A DNA stretch of 64,000 bases from Ectobacillus panaciterrae DSM 19096 (GCF_000430785.1 NZ_KE387246.1:1-64000), one strand, 5' to 3'; shown: positions 35,306-44,868, numbered from the stretch's first letter. The notes: generated by a model from the sequence alone, not told the origin. Translations and numbers: made by a program.

Positions 35306-36118
35306 ATGAAAAGACTACTTTCATTTTTACTGTTAGTAATGTTAGTAATAGCTACTGCGGCAGGCTGCGCAACAAAGAAAGAAACAAAGCAAGAAACAGC
35401 GCCAGCAGCAGGCCAAGATACATTATCAAAAATTAAAAAGGACGGAGAGTTCCTGATTGGTACGGAAGGTACATATCCGCCATTCACATTCCATGACGCC
35501 AGCGGAAAGCTTACAGGCTTTGATGTGGAAGTTACAGAAGAAATTGCAAAGCGCATGGGTGTAAAGCCTGTATTTAAAGAAACACAATGGGATTCTATGT
35601 TTGCAGGACTTGATGCAAAACGTTTTGATATGATTGCAAACGAGGTTGGGATTCGCGAAGATCGCCAAAAGAAATATGATTTCTCTAAGCCTTATATTTC
35701 TTCTTCTGCCGTTCTCGTTATTCCAAAAGACAAGAACAAGCCAGCAAAATTTGAAGACGTAAAAGGATTAAAAGGGGCGCAATCTTTAACAAGCAACTAT
35801 GCCGATATTGCAAAGAAAAACGGAGCAGAGATCATTGGGGTTGAAGGATTTAATCAAGCGGTTGAACTATTGAGCTCCGGCCGTGCAGACTTTACGATTA
35901 ATGATCGTTTGTCTGTGCTGAACTACCTGCAAACGAAAAAAGATGCAAAAATTAAAATCGTTGACACAGAAAAGAATGCTGCAGAAAGCGGTTTTATGTT
36001 CCGAAAAGGCGACGATAAGTTAGTAGCGGAAGTAAATAAGCAACTTGATGCGATGATGAAAGACGGAACATACGACAAAATTGCGAAGAAATGGTTTGGT
36101 GAAAATGTACTTAAGTAA
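35306..36118 (+). CDS. polar amino-acid (cystine-like) binding lipoprotein
   Basis: A 270-residue SBP_bac_3 lipoprotein with lipobox ATAAGC at about residue 14. Ligand-site segments [11 protein letters not shown] and GFDVEV are typical of the polar amino-acid group, and sizes of this and the next two genes match B. subtilis TcyA, TcyB and TcyC. A cystine role is plausible but not shown. RBS CTGGAGG precedes the ATG. The upstream 35183-35305 is the likely promoter region. Confidence 0.85.
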   Translation: MKRLLSFLLLVMLVIATAAGCATKKETKQETAPAAGQDTLSKIKKDGEFLIGTEGTYPPFTFHDASGKLTGFDVEVTEEIAKRMGVKPVFKETQWDSMFAGLDAKRFDMIANEVGIREDRQKKYDFSKPYISSSAVLVIPKDKNKPAKFEDVKGLKGAQSLTSNYADIAKKNGAEIIGVEGFNQAVELLSSGRADFTINDRLSVLNYLQTKKDAKIKIVDTEKNAAESGFMFRKGDDKLVAEVNKQLDAMMKDGTYDKIAKKWFGENVLK

Positions 36119-36806
36119 TGCAATTCTAAATCCGGACAGATTTTCCATATGGATTGATATTACAAAAGCATCCTTCATGCCTATGCTGAAGGGTGCTCTT
36201 TTCCATACAATCCCCTTAACGCTTATTACGTTTATTTTAGGTCTTATCTTGGCTACCGTGACCGCTTTATTTCGTATTTCTGGAAATCGTATATTGGAGT
36301 GGATTGCCCGTGTGTATGTTTCCATCATTCGCGGTACACCGCTTCTTGTTCAATTGTTTATTATTTTTTACGGCTTGCCGACAATCGGCGTCATAATTGA
36401 TCCATTTCCGGCAGCAGTAATTGGTTTTTCACTGAATGTAGGAGCGTACGCTTCTGAAATTATTCGTGCTTCCATTTTGTCCATTCCTAAAGGACAATGG
36501 GAAGCGGCATACACTATCGGAATGTCTTATCGCCAAGCATTGCAGCGTGTAATTTTACCGCAAGCGGGACGTGTGTCAGTACCGCCTCTATCCAATACGT
36601 TCATCAGTCTTGTAAAGGACACGTCACTCGCTTCTTTAATCTTAGTTACAGAGATGTTTCGAAAAGCGCAGGAGATTGCAGCGACAAACTACGAATTTTT
36701 AATTGTATATTCATTGGCCGGCCTTATTTATTGGGTGATTTGTTTCTTGCTGTCTGTCGTGCAGCAAGCGCTCGAAAAACGAATGGGACGTTACGTGTCA
36801 AGGTAA
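36105..36806 (+). CDS. polar amino-acid ABC permease
   Basis: A 233-residue HisM-type permease with the family segment [17 protein letters not shown] near residue 75 and the EAA loop [22 protein letters not shown] near 127. I choose ATG 36105, overlapping the binding-protein gene by 14 bp. It forms one import complex with its neighbours (TcyB-like). Confidence 0.88.
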   Translation: MYLSNAILNPDRFSIWIDITKASFMPMLKGALFHTIPLTLITFILGLILATVTALFRISGNRILEWIARVYVSIIRGTPLLVQLFIIFYGLPTIGVIIDPFPAAVIGFSLNVGAYASEIIRASILSIPKGQWEAAYTIGMSYRQALQRVILPQAGRVSVPPLSNTFISLVKDTSLASLILVTEMFRKAQEIAATNYEFLIVYSLAGLIYWVICFLLSVVQQALEKRMGRYVSR

Positions 36807-36836
36807 CGCATCAATCGGAAAAGGAGTTAACGTTTT

Positions 36837-37571
36837 ATGATTTCCATTCAACAGCTACAAAAAAGCTTTGGTGATAATACAGTCATCCGCGATATGAGTG
36901 TAGAAGTGGCAAAAGGAGAGGTCGTTGTAATCATCGGTCCTTCAGGGTCAGGGAAGACAACATTTTTACGCTGTTTAAACGTATTGGAAATGCCAAATGC
37001 CGGAACGATTCAAATTGGAGAAGAGAAGGTAGATTTTTCTCGTAAAGTTACGAAGCGGGATATCGCGAAGCTTCGCAGTCAAACGGGAATGGTGTTTCAG
37101 CATCATAATTTATTCCCTCATTTTACTGCTCTTGAAAATGTCATGGAGGGACTTGTGACAGTTAAGAAGGAGCGGAAAGAAAAGGCGCGTCAAAAAGCAG
37201 AAGCTTATTTAACGAAGGTTGGACTTGCAGACAAAATGCATCTTTATCCTTTCCAGCTTTCAGGCGGTCAGCAGCAGCGTGTAGGCATCGCTCGCGCTCT
37301 TGCGTTGGAGCCGAAGGTCATTTTATTCGATGAACCGACTTCGGCATTGGATCCCGAGCTTGTACAAGAAGTATTGAAAGTCATGAGAGAACTGGCACAG
37401 GAAGGAATGACAATGGTTGTTGTAACCCATGAGATGCGATTTGCACGTGAGATCGCAAACAGAGTCATCTTCATGGACGGCGGTGTCATTGTCGAAGAGG
37501 GAACACCGGGAGAAGTATTCCAGCATCCGAAAGAAGAGCGAACGAAACGGTTTTTGCAGCTTATACAATAG
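36837..37571 (+). CDS. polar amino-acid ABC ATPase
   Basis: A 244-residue ATPase with Walker [10 protein letters not shown] near residue 34, Q-loop [11 protein letters not shown], signature [15 protein letters not shown] and Walker [13 protein letters not shown]. It completes the TcyABC-like importer. AAGGAG precedes the ATG. A terminator-like long hairpin follows. Confidence 0.9.
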   Translation: MISIQQLQKSFGDNTVIRDMSVEVAKGEVVVIIGPSGSGKTTFLRCLNVLEMPNAGTIQIGEEKVDFSRKVTKRDIAKLRSQTGMVFQHHNLFPHFTALENVMEGLVTVKKERKEKARQKAEAYLTKVGLADKMHLYPFQLSGGQQQRVGIARALALEPKVILFDEPTSALDPELVQEVLKVMRELAQEGMTMVVVTHEMRFAREIANRVIFMDGGVIVEEGTPGEVFQHPKEERTKRFLQLIQ

Positions 37572-37587
37572 AAAATTTTGCTTTTCA

Positions 37588-37647
37588 GGAAAATATCCTC
37601 CCCTTATCAAAGCAGCTTTTCGCTTTGCAAGGGAAGGATATTTTTAT
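37588..37647 (+). terminator. terminator after the amino-acid transporter
   Basis: Stem AAATATCCTCCCCTT/AAGGGAAGGATATTT with an inner AGC/GCT arm and a T run. Confidence 0.75.
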
Positions 37648-37690
37648 AAAGTAAGGGGGCTCGCAAAAGCACCGCTTTAGCCATCCATAT

Positions 37691-37894
37691 TTATTTTTGG
37701 TAACCGCCTAATTGTGACTCAGCCATTGCTACAAGGCGTTTTGTAATCTCTCCGCCTACAGAACCGTTTGCGCGTGCAGTTGCTTCTGCTCCAAGGTTTA
37801 CCCCAAATTCAGAAGCAATTTCATACTTCATAGAATCCAGTGCAGATTGTGCACCGGGCACTGCTAATTTGTTAGAAGAATTTTGATTTGGCAT
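37691..37894 (-). CDS. alpha/beta small acid-soluble spore protein
   Basis: A 67-residue SASP that coats spore DNA and is degraded at germination. The GPR cleavage site region [10 protein letters not shown] and the C-terminal [19 protein letters not shown] are the family signatures. AGGAGG precedes the ATG. It is divergent from a second SASP gene; both have CATACTATGAGTAC promoter boxes. Confidence 0.96.
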   Translation of the reverse strand: MPNQNSSNKLAVPGAQSALDSMKYEIASEFGVNLGAEATARANGSVGGEITKRLVAMAESQLGGYQK

Positions 37895-37995
37895 GATAGT
37901 TCCTCCTTAGAGAGTAATTTTGGTTGGATTAGCTGGAGTTGCACCAGTTTAGCCCTTTTTGGCTCTAACCCATCGGTTGTTAGTAGCTTTCTGTA

Positions 37996-38023
37996 CTCAT
38001 AGTATGGATGGGATACAGTTATA
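37996..38023 (-). promoter_or_regulatory. sigma-G-type promoter for the minus-strand SASP gene
   Basis: On the minus strand the -10 box CATACTA is followed by TGAGTAC, the same string found before the divergent SASP gene. The -35 region is a GTATAT-like box. The match to sigma-G -10 (CATnnTA) is good. Confidence 0.65.
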
Positions 38024-38103
38024 TATACTGCTAGCTCGTTAACAATGTTTGTTAAAAAAACCATGTCGTTTCCAAAATTTACATGTTTTTTTCTGTACAT
38101 ATG

Positions 38104-38142
38104 AAAAAGGCTTTGTCGCATACTATGAGTACACCATCTAAG
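38104..38142 (+). promoter_or_regulatory. sigma-G-type promoter for the plus-strand SASP gene
   Basis: -10 box CATACTATGAG around 38129-38139, with a CATATGAA-like -35 about 20 bp upstream. Matches the mirror-image promoter at 37996-38023. Confidence 0.65.
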
Positions 38143-38155
38143 GAGGTGAAACAAC

Positions 38156-38353
38156 ATGGCACGTAGCACAAACCAATTGGCAGTATCTGGCGCACAATCT
38201 GCGTTAGACCAAATGAAGTATGAAATCGCTTCTGAGTTCGGCGTAACCCTTGGACCAGACGCTACATCTCGCGCTAACGGTTCTGTTGGCGGTGAAATCA
38301 CTAAGCGCCTTGTATCTATGGCTGAGTCACAATTAGGTGGATTTCAACGATAA
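38156..38353 (+). CDS. alpha/beta small acid-soluble spore protein
   Basis: A 65-residue SASP closely similar to the divergent neighbour ([10 protein letters not shown] and [19 protein letters not shown]). TAAGGAGG precedes the ATG and a terminator follows. Having the two genes divergent suggests an inverted duplication. Confidence 0.96.
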   Translation: MARSTNQLAVSGAQSALDQMKYEIASEFGVTLGPDATSRANGSVGGEITKRLVSMAESQLGGFQR

Positions 38354-38365
38354 ATTATGGCTACC

Positions 38366-38390
38366 AGGGCGGGATATCCCGCCCTTTTTT
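38366..38390 (+). terminator. terminator after the SASP gene
   Basis: Stem AGGGCGGGA/TCCCGCCCT followed by T6. Confidence 0.9.
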
Positions 38391-38401
38391 CGGAGGAAAA
38401 A

Positions 38402-38647
38402 ATGGAAGTATGTCCGTTTTGCAATGGATTGGCGAGTACGCCGTATACGTGTCCGCAATGCGTAGAGGTGTTGCAGGATTGCGGTAAAACAGTAGACTAT
38501 CTTGATAATTACAGCCCATATTTGGATCAGCAGATTCTTCAGGAAGTGGATGGATTACCTCATGCTGAATCAAATACATATTGTGTGCACATATTTTATT
38601 GTCCGGCGTGTCGAATAGAATATGAGATGAAAATTCATGTAATATAA
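38402..38647 (+). CDS. 81-aa zinc-ribbon protein
   Basis: A small protein with two CxxC-type pairs, CPFCNG and CPQC in the first 20 residues and YCPAC near the C-terminus, suggesting a zinc-binding fold. I do not recognise the family. ATG 38402 follows CGGAGG, 12 bp after the SASP terminator. Terminator on both sides makes it monocistronic. Confidence 0.7.
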   Translation: MEVCPFCNGLASTPYTCPQCVEVLQDCGKTVDYLDNYSPYLDQQILQEVDGLPHAESNTYCVHIFYCPACRIEYEMKIHVI

Positions 38648-38688
38648 AAAATGCCGCCTTTCCCTTTTGGAAAGGCGGCATTTTTTAT
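38646..38688. terminator. bidirectional terminator
   Basis: Stem AAAAAATGCCGCCTTTCC/GGAAAGGCGGCATTTTTT. Confidence 0.9.
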
Positions 38689-38689
38689 A

Positions 38690-38812
38690 TTATTTTTCGC
38701 TTGCACTGCGGATGCGCACTTCTGTTTCTGCATCGAAGAAGTGAATTTTATTCATATTAAATCCTGATATCGCTATTTTAACATGAAGATGGTTTTGCAA
38801 ATCGTTCGATAT
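38690..38812 (-). pseudogene. C-terminal relic of an MsmX/UgpC-type ATPase
   Basis: On the minus strand a continuous frame reads ISGFNMNKIHFFDAETEVRI and ends RSASEK-stop. This matches the C-terminal end (NMNK-HFFDPET) of multi-sugar ABC transporter ATPases. Only about 40 residues remain, without a start, truncated by a terminator-like hairpin. Confidence 0.65.
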
Positions 38813-38850
38813 AAAACAGCCTTAGTCTAGCAATAGACTAAGGCTGTTTG
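38812..38850. terminator. terminator downstream of yheE
   Basis: Perfect stem CAGCCTTAGTCT/AGACTAAGGCTG with T/A runs on both sides. On the minus strand it would end the yhe operon. Confidence 0.8.
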
Positions 38851-38906
38851 ACTTATTGATACGTAATAGCTTGATTTCCAAATTGTTCCCATCAGGGAGA
38901 AGAAAG

Positions 38907-39116
38907 TTACTCATACACATGAAATAGCATCAGCTCGTGAATATAGGAAACGACTTGCTTTTCATATTGCTCGGGCGGCTGCGGTCCTGTCCATTCAACG
39001 CCGCCGTCTTTATGATAAATACCGGTGTAATACACTTTTTGAAAAAAGAAAGAGAATGACCAGCCCGGTAAGCTTTCTGAAGCGAATAACGGCTTCCAAT
39101 GAAAATGTGTGAACAT
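38907..39116 (-). CDS. yheE: YheE-like (DUF5342) small protein
   Basis: A 69-residue protein with the segment LPGWSFSFFFQKVYYTGIYHKDG, which matches the YheE family as I remember it. It is last in the minus-strand run of YheC/YheD genes, as in B. subtilis. Function unknown; the neighbouring coat-associated genes suggest a spore role. Confidence 0.75.
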   Translation of the reverse strand: MFTHFHWKPLFASESLPGWSFSFFFQKVYYTGIYHKDGGVEWTGPQPPEQYEKQVVSYIHELMLFHVYE

Positions 39117-39152
39117 ATTTGTGTCCCCCTTGATGAAGTACTTAAAGAAAGA

Positions 39153-40316
39153 TTACGTCATAACAGGGGAAAATCCTGCTTCCTGCGCAAATACAGTCAC
39201 TAGATTTTGCAGTGCTTGTGTTTCTATATCTGGTTCATCAAAACTCATTGGCTTTGCGTTTGCTTCGAAAATATAATAGCGTCCATGCTTATCAACACCA
39301 ATATCCAGGGAGAATTCTCTTATACGTCCGAATGCTGCACATAGACTCTTACCGCATTCCTGCACAATTTGTTCCAGAATATGCAGCTGAACGGGACGGG
39401 ATAACTCATGAACAGGTATAATTTTGCCGCCGTTTGGGACATGTGTTACGATTTGATCGGCTGCCGCAAGACGTACACCGACTCCGCTTATTTCAAAGGA
39501 GTTTTCCAAAAAATGCGCAAGCACACGCAAATCGTATTTTTTTCCGTCCTGTTCATCATGCGGTAAAGAAGACTGCGCAAGAAATAAGCGTTTCGCTCCT
39601 TGAATCATGTTCCAGACTTCTTCCTCTGCCAGCATGGCACGTGTTCCGTGAACCGGCTCCAGCAGCACGTGATCTGATGAACGCTGTACACGAAACAATT
39701 GCTTTCCTTTTGAAGCGTCTGCCTGTTTGATATACATAGAATGATATTTGTGAAGCATGCGCGAGAGTGCTTCTTTTTCATATAATGGTTCTGTATGCAG
39801 AAGGTGCTTTTGTAAAAAAGGGTTGTGTTGCAGTGCTCTGTGAACATCCCATTTGGAGAAAAAACCTGGATTAAAGAGGGGAATGCTTTTGTTTGCTAGA
39901 TTAGTAAGTGCTTGCTGACTAGCAGCGCTCTCCTCGTGGGTTCGATATGGTATGCGGTTATATACTGCATCAGGATATGGAAAACGGCATTTTCTCCAGC
40001 GCTGATTCGGAAGCAGCGTATATCCTTCTATGTATGTTTCCTTCATTCCATACGGTGTAAATACAAAGCTGATGCCGCCCTTCTTCTGCATTTCTGCTTG
40101 AATAGAGAAGAACCGTTTCCAATCGCCATATATTTTCCCCTCAGGCAAACCGCTTGTTAAAATACCGACCAGCGGCCCAATCCTGTTTCCTTTTTTCTGT
40201 ATAAGAAAGCGGCAGGAGTCTGATGGTGTCCCTTTTGGAACCATCTCTCCTCCAAAGCGCCATCCTGCTTCTGGATAATACCAGCTTTCTGTTTTGAAAT
40301 GATAGAGGAGATTCAT
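39153..40316 (-). CDS. YheC/YheD family ATP-grasp protein 4
   Basis: A 387-residue ATP-grasp protein of the endospore coat-associated YheC/YheD family. The C-terminal half has the ATP-grasp metal segments KYDLRVLAHF and SLDIGVDKHGRYYIFEANAKP. It lacks the N-terminal extension of the longer paralogues. Start ATG 40316 overlaps the upstream gene by 4 bp. ATP-grasp enzymes usually form amide or thioester bonds; the substrates are unknown. Confidence 0.85.
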   Translation of the reverse strand: MNLLYHFKTESWYYPEAGWRFGGEMVPKGTPSDSCRFLIQKKGNRIGPLVGILTSGLPEGKIYGDWKRFFSIQAEMQKKGGISFVFTPYGMKETYIEGYTLLPNQRWRKCRFPYPDAVYNRIPYRTHEESAASQQALTNLANKSIPLFNPGFFSKWDVHRALQHNPFLQKHLLHTEPLYEKEALSRMLHKYHSMYIKQADASKGKQLFRVQRSSDHVLLEPVHGTRAMLAEEEVWNMIQGAKRLFLAQSSLPHDEQDGKKYDLRVLAHFLENSFEISGVGVRLAAADQIVTHVPNGGKIIPVHELSRPVQLHILEQIVQECGKSLCAAFGRIREFSLDIGVDKHGRYYIFEANAKPMSFDEPDIETQALQNLVTVFAQEAGFSPVMT

Positions 40317-41677
40317 TGAAATAGCTCCTCTGGCGTGAACAGCGCTTTTTCCGTTAAATGCAGCGCGTATTCAAGGAACAATTCTTTCGTCAATCGATCG
40401 CTTTCTTTTAGCTTCGGATAATCGAAAATCGAGCGGCCAGGCTTTGAGTTTGCTTCAAACAGCCAAACGCTGCCGTCCTTATCAAGTCCAATATCAAACC
40501 CGATTTCTCCGATGTAGCCCTCGATTTTCTCATCAATACGCCGGCTTAATAATAATGTTGCTTCTGCAAGTCTAGCAGTAATTTTATTGCGCTCTGCTGT
40601 ATCTGGAAAGATTTCTTCTATTGTCTTTACGTCTCCGCCGTTGTTTACATGTGTGGTCATGCTGCCTTGCCCGGCAATTTTTGCGGCGATTGCGCTTACT
40701 TGCCACTCCCCCGTATGGTCTTTATTTGTATGAATGCGAAAATCAACCGGATTTCCGTTTACGCGCATAAGTGAGATACCTTGCTGGACAATAAATGTGC
40801 TTAAATCGAGATGCGACAGCAGATGATTGATTAAATATTCAAGAGATCGATATTTTCGAAGCTTATTTCCTGATTCATCCCGGTAGCGGCAATAATACTC
40901 GTTATATTCAAATGAGTAGAGGACTTGATAGATGCTGTTCCCTAGACTGCCGTTTATCGGCTTTAAATAAACATGACCATACTTTGATAAGAGAAGCTCT
41001 ACACGCTCAAATCCAGAAAATAGATGCGTTTCTGGTAAGTATAAAGAAACTTGAGGATCATGCTGCAGGCATTGATATATATCCCATTTATTAAAAAAGC
41101 CGGGGTTGAACCATGGGATTAGGTATTCGTTTTGCAGACGTGTTTTTACACGTGCAATGGCCCGATGATTTTCTGTTTTTCGGTTCGGTAAGCGGTCGTA
41201 TACAACGTTTGGAAACGGGACATCATGCTGAACCCAGCGCTTCTCATTATAAAAGTAACCGGTAATTGTGCCTTCTTTCCAATTGATTTGATGAGAACCA
41301 AATACGAAGAGGTACGCTTTGCTTGCTGCTATCGCAGTGAGGAGGTTGGCAAAGAATAAGGACCTCTCTCCAATCGGGCGCAGATTGGATTCTGTGAAAC
41401 CGGCTGTAAATATCCCGATTAAAGGCCCAATAATAATAGCAGCATCTTGCAAAAAGACGTGAATATCTGCTGAAAAGGGCAGTTTTAATTCATGGGCGAT
41501 ATCCGCTCCGATTGTAATGACAGACTCGGATAAATAGTCTGTTTTTACTTCGCATTCGACAACTCGTGTACCAAAAGAAATCGCTTTTAGCGGCTGTACC
41601 TCAGGAAATACATAGGGAAGGAATACAGTGTTCGGCTCGCGTTCTCCAATTTTAATAGAAAAAGTTTTTCTTTTCAT
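40313..41677 (-). CDS. yheD: YheC/YheD family ATP-grasp protein 3 (YheD-like)
   Basis: A 454-residue protein, the size of B. subtilis YheD. An N-terminal region of about 100 residues precedes the ATP-grasp fold with PVDFRIHTNKD and GEIGFDIGLDKDGSVWLFEANSKPGR, keeping the D-E-N metal triad. I choose ATG 41677, behind AAGGAG and overlapping the upstream stop (ATGA); the longer frame runs into the previous gene. Confidence 0.88.
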   Translation of the reverse strand: MKRKTFSIKIGEREPNTVFLPYVFPEVQPLKAISFGTRVVECEVKTDYLSESVITIGADIAHELKLPFSADIHVFLQDAAIIIGPLIGIFTAGFTESNLRPIGERSLFFANLLTAIAASKAYLFVFGSHQINWKEGTITGYFYNEKRWVQHDVPFPNVVYDRLPNRKTENHRAIARVKTRLQNEYLIPWFNPGFFNKWDIYQCLQHDPQVSLYLPETHLFSGFERVELLLSKYGHVYLKPINGSLGNSIYQVLYSFEYNEYYCRYRDESGNKLRKYRSLEYLINHLLSHLDLSTFIVQQGISLMRVNGNPVDFRIHTNKDHTGEWQVSAIAAKIAGQGSMTTHVNNGGDVKTIEEIFPDTAERNKITARLAEATLLLSRRIDEKIEGYIGEIGFDIGLDKDGSVWLFEANSKPGRSIFDYPKLKESDRLTKELFLEYALHLTEKALFTPEELFQ

Positions 41678-42750
41678 TTTACGTCTGCTCCTTTTTGTGA
41701 TTGTGCCAGAGATTTGCAATAGGCAAGCGGTGCACGGTACAGCTGTTCTGCACAAGAAGGATTGCTTTCTAAAATCACCTTCCGTCCTGGCTTAGAGTTG
41801 ATATCAAGCAGCCAGACGGCTCGGTTGCGGTCGAAGGAAATATCAAGGCCGAGTTCAAATAGAGGCGACAGTTCTTTTTCTAATACAGCAGGCACAGCTT
41901 GAATCAAGGTGGTAAGATCATCTTCCAGCAGTGAAGTCTCGCGGCGGGAATAAGACTGCTTCCATGTATTGTATGAGAAAACATGGCTGCCGGCATTTAA
42001 GTTAGAGACAAGAGAGTGTTTCTCGCCTATTCTTACGCCGCGTCCGGCTTCTATCCAATCGCCGTGCTCGTTCTTTTGCAGCAAAATACGAATATCGAAA
42101 GGGCGTCCGTAGCGGTCTTGAATAGAAAGGAAAGGTTGTTTCATGTAAGTATGCCGGCTAAACAGCTTTGTCAGCCAAGGGAAAAATTCCTCCTTTGTGC
42201 GGAACAGCTCTGTTTTCGTTTCTTTTGTACTTTGCATCAGCACTTGAATTTCATTTCGGCTATAGGAAACATGACAAAATCCGTTTCCTTGTGAGCCGTG
42301 AATCGGCTTCAGCACAATCTCTTTTTGTTTCGATAATGTATGCCATACATTATCCTCGGTCGCTTCCTTTGTAACAGGAGTATAAGGAGAAACAGTCTTA
42401 TCCTGTGCCAAAATCGAATATGTTTGCAGCTTATCGGGCAAACCGTATCCAAGAAACGCAGTTTGGGGACGTTTTTTCAGCCATTCCACAATCGGTCTTG
42501 CTTTTAATGAAGCTTCGGAACGATTATAAAAGCAGCGATCATAAATAAAAGAAGGAATCGGAAAGGTGTCTTTTTTCCATTCTTGTTTTGCCTTGTCGAA
42601 CGAAAGTCCTGTCACGAGCTCTGTAGCCGGATTGATGCTTGCCGGCGTAAAGCGGACAACTTGAATATTATACAAATGCCCGCGCTTTGCAATTTCCGTA
42701 AAGTATTCCGTTTCTTGTGTAAGGCGGATGGACAATAAACCAAGAATCAT
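41674..42750 (-). CDS. yheC: YheC/YheD family ATP-grasp protein 2 (YheC-like)
   Basis: A 358-residue paralogue, near the length of B. subtilis YheC. ATP-grasp segments are PFDIRILLQKN and LGLDISFDRNRAVWLLDINSKPGR. The glutamate of the usual E-x-N metal motif is Asp here (LDINSKP), unlike the other three copies. Start ATG 42750 follows AGGAGG with a one-base gap to the upstream gene. Confidence 0.88.
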   Translation of the reverse strand: MILGLLSIRLTQETEYFTEIAKRGHLYNIQVVRFTPASINPATELVTGLSFDKAKQEWKKDTFPIPSFIYDRCFYNRSEASLKARPIVEWLKKRPQTAFLGYGLPDKLQTYSILAQDKTVSPYTPVTKEATEDNVWHTLSKQKEIVLKPIHGSQGNGFCHVSYSRNEIQVLMQSTKETKTELFRTKEEFFPWLTKLFSRHTYMKQPFLSIQDRYGRPFDIRILLQKNEHGDWIEAGRGVRIGEKHSLVSNLNAGSHVFSYNTWKQSYSRRETSLLEDDLTTLIQAVPAVLEKELSPLFELGLDISFDRNRAVWLLDINSKPGRKVILESNPSCAEQLYRAPLAYCKSLAQSQKGADVK

Positions 42751-42751
42751 A

Positions 42752-44101
42752 TTAATTCCTCCTTAGCGGTTGCTGCGCCGCAGAACAGCAATATTGCAGA
42801 ATGGAACGAACGGAAGGGCGTATGGAAGAGGAGGAGGGCATATTTTTTGAAGGCTTCACATTTACCTCAAGAAGCCATGGGTTTCCTTCTCGGTCGAGCG
42901 CCAAGTCCATGCCGAATTCTCCGTACAGCCCATCATGGGATTGACTGATGCACTTTGCTGTTTCCACTGCGAGTTCTACAAGCAGTTTTTTCATGTGCTT
43001 TACTTGTTTCACTTCAAATCCGGAATAAAGGACCTCCTCCAGCTTATACATTTCTCCTCCCATGGCAACATTGGACACGAATTCATGCGGAGATGAAACG
43101 CGTGCAACGGAGGAAGTAACCTTCCAGCTGTTGTCTGTTTTGTGGCAAAGCATCCGGAAATCAACCGGCCTTTCCATATACGTATACAAATCCAAGCCTT
43201 GCTGCACAATGTAAGGGCGGTGTGCCGTGTATTGCTTTAACGTGGAAAACAGCTCTTTTACAGAAGCATACGTGCGGTGAATATCTCCTTGGAAAGTGGT
43301 GTAATCCAGCATAAAGGTTTGATCGGCTTTTGTGACTTTAAAAATATTTCTTCCTTGACTTCCATATATCGGTTTTAAAAATACGCAGTTGAATTCCTGC
43401 AATGCTTGCTCCAGCGCATCGTATTTCGTAAATAGAAAGGTACGCGGAATGTACGGCTGTAAGTATGGGAATTGCGCCAGTGTTTCATATACCTCCCACT
43501 TGTGTAAAAACCTATCATTAAAGTGCGAAATGCCATATTGCTTCAGCGTCTGTACCCATGATCGAAAAATTAACCCTTGCTCTGTTTTTCGGGAATGAAT
43601 CCGATTGTGGACGATGCTTGGAAAGGGCATTTCGTCCTTAATCCAAGCTCCTTTATCATAGCGATAGCCGGATATATATTCCTCCCGCCAAAGAGAAAGG
43701 GATGTTACATACAAAAAGCAGCCGCTTTGCTCGCTGAGTACCGCCAATTCCTCACAAAAGCTTGATATGTTGCCCAAGAAAGGCGTTTGATCCGGTATTT
43801 CCGTAAGTACTGCAATGACAGGACCTAGGATCAGTTCTTGATGAGAGGGGAGATAACTGCAGCGCAGCAGCTGCTCACCCGGCAGTTTCAGACGAGAAAG
43901 AAGGGTATGGTGGCAAATCAGATGATTTTCTTTTTCGTCTATTGAAGTAATATTCACGTGCACGCTCGTTAGACCAAAAAAAACTGTGAAGCTGTCATCT
44001 TTCTTTATCTTCCACTGAGAGGCGAGACGTTTAGAAAGACGAATTTCGTTTTCTTGAATGGAAGCCGTGCACAGGATTCTTACTGTTGTTGTGGAAAACA
44101 T
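42752..44101 (-). CDS. YheC/YheD family ATP-grasp protein 1 (YheD-like)
   Basis: A 449-residue YheD-like paralogue and first gene of the run. N-terminal domain with NEIRLSKRLASQWKI, then the ATP-grasp segments PVDFRMLCHKTDN and GEFGMDLALDREGNPWLLEVNVKPS. Start ATG behind GAGGGGC. Four tandem paralogues exceed the YheC+YheD pair that I remember in B. subtilis. Confidence 0.87.
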   Translation of the reverse strand: MFSTTTVRILCTASIQENEIRLSKRLASQWKIKKDDSFTVFFGLTSVHVNITSIDEKENHLICHHTLLSRLKLPGEQLLRCSYLPSHQELILGPVIAVLTEIPDQTPFLGNISSFCEELAVLSEQSGCFLYVTSLSLWREEYISGYRYDKGAWIKDEMPFPSIVHNRIHSRKTEQGLIFRSWVQTLKQYGISHFNDRFLHKWEVYETLAQFPYLQPYIPRTFLFTKYDALEQALQEFNCVFLKPIYGSQGRNIFKVTKADQTFMLDYTTFQGDIHRTYASVKELFSTLKQYTAHRPYIVQQGLDLYTYMERPVDFRMLCHKTDNSWKVTSSVARVSSPHEFVSNVAMGGEMYKLEEVLYSGFEVKQVKHMKKLLVELAVETAKCISQSHDGLYGEFGMDLALDREGNPWLLEVNVKPSKNMPSSSSIRPSVRSILQYCCSAAQQPLRRN

Positions 44102-44461
44102 ATATAGCCCCTCATTTGCTACAGTTTTGTCCAGCCTCTATAATGAGGCGTAGGTATGTAGTACATTGTATGAATGATGGAAATGACTGGTGAAACGGGG
44201 TGATGCAGCGGCTGTCTCTATCTGAGAGTGTACAAAGTGAAGGGTCTACATTCTCTACGGAGCGTCTGGAGGAAACGTATTATCCATTACAAGAAGCGAG
44301 CTGAAAATGATTATGTATTTAGGCGCGCTGCTCGGGATTTGGAGTAGTGCAGGGGTTACTTGCTGTCTGGATGTATTCGTTATTGGCATAAAGCAAAAGA
44401 ATTACACATATGATAATTAGTCTGATATAGTTAGAAAGGTATTACAAAGGAGGAATTTATA
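44102..44461. other. divergent intergenic region with two short ORFs
   Basis: The 360 bp between the YheD-like gene and yheA should hold both promoters. Two short plus-strand frames are visible, 44203-44307 (34 residues, behind GGGGTG) and 44310-44420 (hydrophobic, no clear ribosome binding site). I cannot tell whether either is translated. Confidence 0.35.
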
Positions 44462-44818
44462 ATGGCAACAAACATGTATGATGCAGCATATGCGCTGCAA
44501 AAAGCGATTACAGAAAATCCAGATTTTTTATCTTTAAAGCAAAGCTATGCAGCAGTGCAAGCTGATCCGCAAGCGAAGCAGCTATTTGATCAGTTCCGCG
44601 CTGTACAAATGGAGCTTCAACAAAAAATGGTCCAAGGACAGCAAATTACAGAAGCAGATAACGCAAAAGCACAGCAAATCGTTGCGCAAGTACAGCAAAA
44701 TCAAAAGATTTCTCAACTGATGCAAGCAGAGCAGCGCATGAATTTGCTGGTTGGCGATTTAAATAAAATCATCTTAAAGCCGCTTGAAGACATATATGGT
44801 CCGCTTGCGCAAGTATAA
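44462..44818 (+). CDS. yheA: YlbF/YmcA family protein YheA
   Basis: A 118-residue all-helical protein of the YlbF/YmcA family with the characteristic [19 protein letters not shown] helix. Relatives YlbF and YmcA act with YaaT in RNA maturation; YheA itself is uncharacterised. AAAGGAGG precedes the ATG. Position beside yheC/yheD supports the name. Confidence 0.9.
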   Translation: MATNMYDAAYALQKAITENPDFLSLKQSYAAVQADPQAKQLFDQFRAVQMELQQKMVQGQQITEADNAKAQQIVAQVQQNQKISQLMQAEQRMNLLVGDLNKIILKPLEDIYGPLAQV

Positions 44819-44868
44819 TAAATCATCTGCCCCGGCAGACGTTTTATTTCAGAACGGGACAGCATAAA

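Noticed and set aside
37691-38353. Divergent SASP genes as one repeat-mediated inversion
   Set aside because: The coding parts and the CATACTATGAGTAC promoter boxes are mirrored, but the rest of the intergenic sequence is not, so ordinary duplication with selection explains it.
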